Source: Pirellulales bacterium (GTDB taxonomy: Bacteria; Planctomycetota; Planctomycetia; Pirellulales; Thermoguttaceae). From it: a stretch of 44,808 nucleotides of DNA. Positions within the stretch are counted from its first letter, which is position 1. Every line of letters begins with the position of its first letter. The stretch is from the NCBI GenBank assembly GCA_016931995.1, contig JAFGDS010000001.1, positions 1-44,808 on the forward strand, in the 5' to 3' direction. The notes under the pieces are model-generated. The model saw nothing but the letters and a program-made list of their open reading frames with translations. It was not told the origin of the DNA and did no database searches. The translations under genes were made by a program, and so were the position numbers. Of this stretch, positions 41,305-44,808 are shown piece by piece.

Positions 41305-42138
41305 ATGACCGTCGGTCAACGCATGAAGGGCAAGCGCGTGCTCGTCACGGGCGCGGGCACGGGCATCGGCAAGGGCGTCGCCCTGGAGTTCTGCCGCGAG
41401 GGGGCCGACGTCGTGTTCCACTACTCCGGCAGCCGCGAGGGCGCTCTGGCCGCCGTGGAGCAAGCCAAGCGAGAGGGCGCGGCGCGGGCGACGGCGATTC
41501 AGGCCGACTTCCGCGCAAGCGGCGCGCCGACCGAGTTGGCGGCCAAGGCCGTCGAGTTCCTCGGCGGCATCGACGTCCTGGTGAACAACGCCAGCATCAC
41601 GATGAACGTGCCGTTCGAGCGGGTGACGGAAGAGCAGTTCGACACCCTGTTCGCCGTGAACATCAAGGCGATGTACTTCCTCGCCCAGGCCGTTGTCCGC
41701 ACGATGGGCCAGCAGGGCGCGGGCGCGATCGTCAACACGAGCTCGATCCACGCCATCGAGGCGTATCCGGAGCACACGGTCTACGCCGCCACGAAGGGGG
41801 CGATCATCGCATTCACCCGGGTGTTGGCGATCGAATTGGCCCCCAAGGGAATCCGCGTCAACGCCGTGGTGCCCGGCGCGGTGGAAGTCGAGGCCCACCA
41901 CAAGATTTTCCCCGACTACAACGCGGCGGAGGTGGGCAAGAGCATTCCGGCCGGGTTCGTGGGCCAGCCGGGCGACATTGCCAAGGTTGTGCTGTTTCTC
42001 GCGTCGGACGACGCGCGGTACATCGTGGGCCAGTCGCTGGTGGTCGACGGCGGCACGACCTCGTGGATGCCTTTTGGGGACGGTTTCCGGCAGCCGATGG
42101 GTGGGCAATTTGGCCGCGGGTACGTGCCGGGGTTGTGA
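41305..42138 (+). CDS. SDR-family oxidoreductase (active-site residues intact)
   Basis: A classical short-chain dehydrogenase of 277 residues: TGAGTGIGKG for NAD(P), NNAS, catalytic Ser in NTSSIHAIE and Tyr/Lys in VYAATKGAI, then the C-terminal SLVVDGGTTSWM. It resembles glucose-1-dehydrogenase/3-oxoacyl reductase-like sugar dehydrogenases. Unlike the SDR at 24292 the full tetrad is present. The ATG at 41305 has AGGTG 4 bases upstream; ATG 41293 overlaps the E2 stop and ATG 41323 is a third option. Third gene of the operon behind the FCD-controlled promoter. Substrate unknown, possibly a hydroxy-acid or diol feeding the E1 complex. Confidence 0.9.
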   Translation: MTVGQRMKGKRVLVTGAGTGIGKGVALEFCREGADVVFHYSGSREGALAAVEQAKREGAARATAIQADFRASGAPTELAAKAVEFLGGIDVLVNNASITMNVPFERVTEEQFDTLFAVNIKAMYFLAQAVVRTMGQQGAGAIVNTSSIHAIEAYPEHTVYAATKGAIIAFTRVLAIELAPKGIRVNAVVPGAVEVEAHHKIFPDYNAAEVGKSIPAGFVGQPGDIAKVVLFLASDDARYIVGQSLVVDGGTTSWMPFGDGFRQPMGGQFGRGYVPGL

Positions 42139-42191
42139 AAGGATGGTTTTGCCGTCGCGTCGTGGCGGCCGACGGCACGTCGTCCCCTCGG

Positions 42192-42243
42192 CACTGGCAA
42201 AGCCAGTGGCACTCCGCGCGCCTCGGCACTGGCAAAGCCAGTG
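42192..42243. repeat. tandem pair of family A palindromes
   Basis: CACTGGCAAAGCCAGTG at 42192-42208 and again at 42227-42243, here as direct repeats within a 35-bp unit that begins CTCGG. They fill the gap between the convergent SDR and fructokinase genes and end 15 bp before the kinase stop. Confidence 0.9.
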
Positions 42244-42257
42244 GTACTCAACGCCAA

Positions 42258-43133
42258 TCAACCTGGCCCGTCGCGGCGCGGCGCGGCTCCGGCGTGGGCG
42301 CAGACGTGGGCGGCGGTCTGGCAGGCGCTGCGGTTGATGGTGTCGAGGTCGCGCCCGCGGAGCAGCCCCAGCGTCATCGCCGCGGTGAAGGCGTCGCCCG
42401 CCCCGACCGTATCGACGACGTGGGTTGCCACGGCCGGCTGGTCGGAGACCTCGTCGTCCCGGATCAAGACGGCGCCGCGCGCGCCCCGCGTCAGGGCCAC
42501 CAACGAAATACCAAATCGCTCACGGAGTTGGGCCATCCGCTCGAGGTCCGTGCCGGCCAAGCCGCAGGCGGACGCCACCATGGGCAGTTCCTCGTCGTTG
42601 AGTTTCAACACGTTGGCCAGCCCCAGCGACCGGAGAATCGCGTCGTCGTCGAAAAACGGCGGGCGGAGGTTGATATCCAGGATCCGCAGCGCCGCCGGCC
42701 GGGTCGATTGGACAAATCGGGCGATCACGGCGCGCGATGCCTCGCCGCGCTGGCCCAGCGTGCCAAAACACACGGCGTTGGTCCGCGCGGCCAAGGCGGC
42801 AAGCTCGTCGGACCAGGCCAGATGATCCCACGCCACGCCCGTGGTGATCTCGTAGCGCGGCTGGCCCGTGCCCAGGTCCACGCGGACCGTGCCGGTCGGA
42901 AACTCCGCCGATCGGCCGACAGTGGCGGTATCGACGCGGTGATACCGAAGGGTTTCCAGGGCCTTCTCGCCCAATTCGTCGGCGCCGACGCAACTGACCA
43001 TATGCGCGGCGGCGCCCAGCGCGGCGGCGTGGCAGGCGAAATTGGCCGGCGCGCCGCCGAAGCGCGGCCCGTCGGGAAACACGTCCCAGAGCACCTCGCC
43101 AAGGCCGACGACAATTGGAGACGACGCGATCAT
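42258..43133 (-). CDS. PfkB-family carbohydrate kinase, fructokinase-like
   Basis: A 291-residue ribokinase-fold kinase: GLGEVLWDVFPDG, FGGAPANFACHAAALG (substrate-binding GGAPAN), ILDINLRPPFF, LNDEELPMV and VDTVGAGDAFTAAM with the catalytic Asp. This pattern is typical of fructokinases. It is coupled to the upstream sugar-porter gene (ATGA overlap at 43130-43133), which suggests import and phosphorylation of the same sugar. A role on rhamnulose or fuculose for the BMC pathway cannot be excluded, since no dedicated kinase for that step is present in the window. Confidence 0.92.
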   Translation of the reverse strand: MIASSPIVVGLGEVLWDVFPDGPRFGGAPANFACHAAALGAAAHMVSCVGADELGEKALETLRYHRVDTATVGRSAEFPTGTVRVDLGTGQPRYEITTGVAWDHLAWSDELAALAARTNAVCFGTLGQRGEASRAVIARFVQSTRPAALRILDINLRPPFFDDDAILRSLGLANVLKLNDEELPMVASACGLAGTDLERMAQLRERFGISLVALTRGARGAVLIRDDEVSDQPAVATHVVDTVGAGDAFTAAMTLGLLRGRDLDTINRSACQTAAHVCAHAGAAPRRDGPG

Positions 43134-44587
43134 TCGATCCCCAGTTCTCTTTGGATTTTCTCGAGGGGAACGCCCTTGGTTTCGGGCATGACGGTGAGCA
43201 CCCAGAGCAGTTGCAGGACCATCATGGCGCAGTAGAAGGCGAACGCGTGCCCGCCCGACCAGTCGGCGATCAACGGGAAGGTCCACGAGATGGCCGCGGC
43301 CATGACCCAATGCGTGAAGCTGCCCAGGGCCTGCCCCCGCGCTCGGACCTGATTCGGGAAGATCTCGCTGAGGAAAACCCAGATGACGGCGCCCTGGCCC
43401 ACCGCATGCGAGGCGATGAACACCAGCAGGCTCACGAGCACCACCGTGCCGCCGGCGCCCGCCGCGGCCACCGCCGCGCTCGAGGCGTCGAGGGCCGTCT
43501 GGATCGCCACCTGGTTGCCGGCCTCGCGGGCCTTGTCCAGAGCCTCGGCCGCGGCGGCCGCCGCGCGAAATTCCGCGGCGTTCGCGTAGAATGCCCAGGC
43601 GGTGGCGCCCAGGCTCAGGATGTAGCCGATCGAGCCGATGAGCATGAGCCGGCGCCGGCCGAAGTGGTCGATCACCGCCATGGCGGCCATGGTGAGCACG
43701 AGGTTCGTCCCGCCGACGGCCACGGTTTGGAGCAATGCCGAATCCTCGCCCGCCCCCGCCATGCGGAAGATGTGCGGCGCGTAATACATCAGGGCGTTGA
43801 TGCCCGAAAGCTGGTTGAACGCGGCGATGGCGATGGCCAGCAGGATCGGTTTGCGGTAGGCGCGGCGGAAGAAGGGCTCTTCCAGCGTGTGGTGCGCCGT
43901 CGCGACCGACGTCTGGATTTCGCGGATTTCCTGATCGACGCTGCCGGCGTCCGTGCCCAGCCGGTCGAGCACCCACCGGGCTTCGTCCAGACGGCCCTTG
44001 AGCACCAGCCACCGCGGGCTGCGCGGCGTGACAAAAAGCAGGAAGAAAAACGCCGCCGCGGGCACGGCCTCGACGCCGAACATCCATCGCCACTGGGCCG
44101 ATCCCGGATCGATCCGCGCGATCACGAAGTTCGAGAAGAACGCCAGCAGAATGCCCAGCACGATGTTGAACTGGGTGACCGCCACGAGCCGGCCGCGGAG
44201 CCGGGCGGGCGAAATCTCGGCAATGTACATGGGCGACACCACGCTCGCGCCGCCCACGCCAATGCCCCCGATGAACCGGAAGAAAAGGAACGAGTACCAG
44301 TCCCAGGCCAGAGCACTGCCCACCGCCGAGACGAAGTAGAGCACGGCGACGGCCACGAGGGTGGTGCGCCGGCCGTATTGATCGGCGGGCCGGCCCGCCA
44401 CGACCGCGCCGACGATCGTGCCGATCAGCGCGGCGGCGACCGTAAAGCCGAGCCAGAAGGGGCCAAGGGCGTAGACCTTTTTGAGCCAGTCGGTCGTGCC
44501 CGAGATGACTGCCGTGTCGAAACCAAACAGCAACCCGCCCAAAGCGGCGATAATCGTGCTGCGAACGAGGTAGCCCTTGCCGACCAT
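43130..44587 (-). CDS. sugar porter (MFS, XylE/GLUT type) with an Ala-rich inserted loop
   Basis: A twelve-helix sugar/H+ symporter of 485 residues. Signatures: GGLLFGFDTAVISG, GRPADQYGRRTT, MYIAEISPARLRGRLV, FNQLSGINALMYYAP, DHFGRRRLMLIGS and PETKGVPLEKI. Between helices 9 and 10 (about residues 330-378) is an extra hydrophilic alanine-rich helix-like stretch (EFRAAAAAAEALDKAREAGN and on), which lengthens the loop compared with XylE. The ATG at 44587 has GGGAGG 5-6 bases upstream; the frame before it is not protein-like. It is co-translated with the fructokinase-like gene. Confidence 0.94.
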   Translation of the reverse strand: MVGKGYLVRSTIIAALGGLLFGFDTAVISGTTDWLKKVYALGPFWLGFTVAAALIGTIVGAVVAGRPADQYGRRTTLVAVAVLYFVSAVGSALAWDWYSFLFFRFIGGIGVGGASVVSPMYIAEISPARLRGRLVAVTQFNIVLGILLAFFSNFVIARIDPGSAQWRWMFGVEAVPAAAFFFLLFVTPRSPRWLVLKGRLDEARWVLDRLGTDAGSVDQEIREIQTSVATAHHTLEEPFFRRAYRKPILLAIAIAAFNQLSGINALMYYAPHIFRMAGAGEDSALLQTVAVGGTNLVLTMAAMAVIDHFGRRRLMLIGSIGYILSLGATAWAFYANAAEFRAAAAAAEALDKAREAGNQVAIQTALDASSAAVAAAGAGGTVVLVSLLVFIASHAVGQGAVIWVFLSEIFPNQVRARGQALGSFTHWVMAAAISWTFPLIADWSGGHAFAFYCAMMVLQLLWVLTVMPETKGVPLEKIQRELGIE

Positions 44588-44723
44588 CGGAACCTCCCGC
44601 GATAGACGAGTCGCCGGGGTCTGCCGGAGTGGACTGCCCAGGCGCTTGATGATAACCCCTTGCGGGGCAAGGTGCAATGCGTTTAGCTTGGGGGAGGAGG
44701 GTGCTGCGGCGCGGCGACGGAAT

Positions 44724-44808
44724 TGCGAAGCCGCAAGCGGCGGGGCCAAGGTTGGAAGTTGGAATGCAGTTCTATCCCACGTTCCCCAATCCCCAATCCC
44801 CAATCCCC
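44724..44808 (+). repeat. composite repeat (family C), copy 5, cut by the window edge
   Basis: TGCGAAGCCGCAAGCGGC at 44724-44741, a short purine-rich arm and a CCCCAAT array (44782-44808) that runs off the end of the window. The layout equals the copy at 19427-19525. It lies upstream of the sugar-porter gene. Confidence 0.82.

Overview
The window is a GC-rich bacterial chromosome segment, almost certainly from a planctomycete. The evidence is combined: a prepilin-like DUF1559 protein with an H-X9-DG C-terminus, two PEP-CTERM proteins (one with a dockerin pair), a PEGA protein, many dispersed palindromic repeats, and a bacterial microcompartment (BMC) locus of the Planctomycetes/Verrucomicrobia (PVM) type. 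No rRNA, tRNA, CRISPR array, IS transposase or phage gene was seen.

Left part (1-15.3 kb), cell-envelope and housekeeping genes: clpX (-), a small SHOCT-like membrane protein (-), a 1633-residue TPR protein (-), an FG-GAP/dockerin/PEP-CTERM protein (+), a DUF1559 pseudopilin-like protein (-), a PadR regulator (+), a second PEP-CTERM protein (+), a PEGA protein (+) and a secreted SNase-fold protein that has lost catalytic residues (+). The last two share a C-terminal-type module.

Middle (15.6-23.3 kb, + strand), BMC locus: DeoR regulator, PduL phosphotransacylase, two BMC-H, acetate kinase, BMC-P, CoA-acylating aldehyde dehydrogenase, BMC-P, an RpiB-like cargo candidate, BMC-P and a class II aldolase with a C-terminal encapsulation peptide. 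By analogy with the pvm organelle of Planctopirus (Planctomyces) limnophila, the aldolase splits L-fuculose/L-rhamnulose 1-phosphate to DHAP and L-lactaldehyde. The aldehyde is then oxidised through lactyl-CoA and lactyl-phosphate to lactate with ATP gain.

Right part (23.3-37.8 kb, - strand), a sugar-catabolic cluster, read from right to left: FCD/GntR regulator, GH36 alpha-galactosidase, RhaT-type L-rhamnose symporter with an inserted soluble domain, KdgK-like PfkB kinase, D-2-hydroxyacid dehydrogenase, Ldh2-type dehydrogenase, two URO-D family proteins, KDPG-type aldolase, a mutarotase-like protein, UlaG-like MBL hydrolase, SDR and FAH hydrolase. Together they look able to import and process deoxysugars, galactosides and acid sugars to C3 units. 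Divergent from the regulator (37.9-42.1 kb, +) run an E1alpha-E1beta-lipoyl fusion, a lipoyl-less E2 and an SDR. The window closes with a fructokinase-like PfkB kinase and a sugar-porter MFS transporter (-).

Five families of dispersed repeats lie in almost every intergenic gap from 14 kb to the end and none was seen before 14 kb. In two places repeat DNA has become coding sequence. The most unusual points are the RhaT insertion, the relocation of the lipoyl domain, catalytic-residue losses in an SDR, an SNase and an RpiB-like BMC protein, and a near-perfect operator over overlapping divergent promoters.
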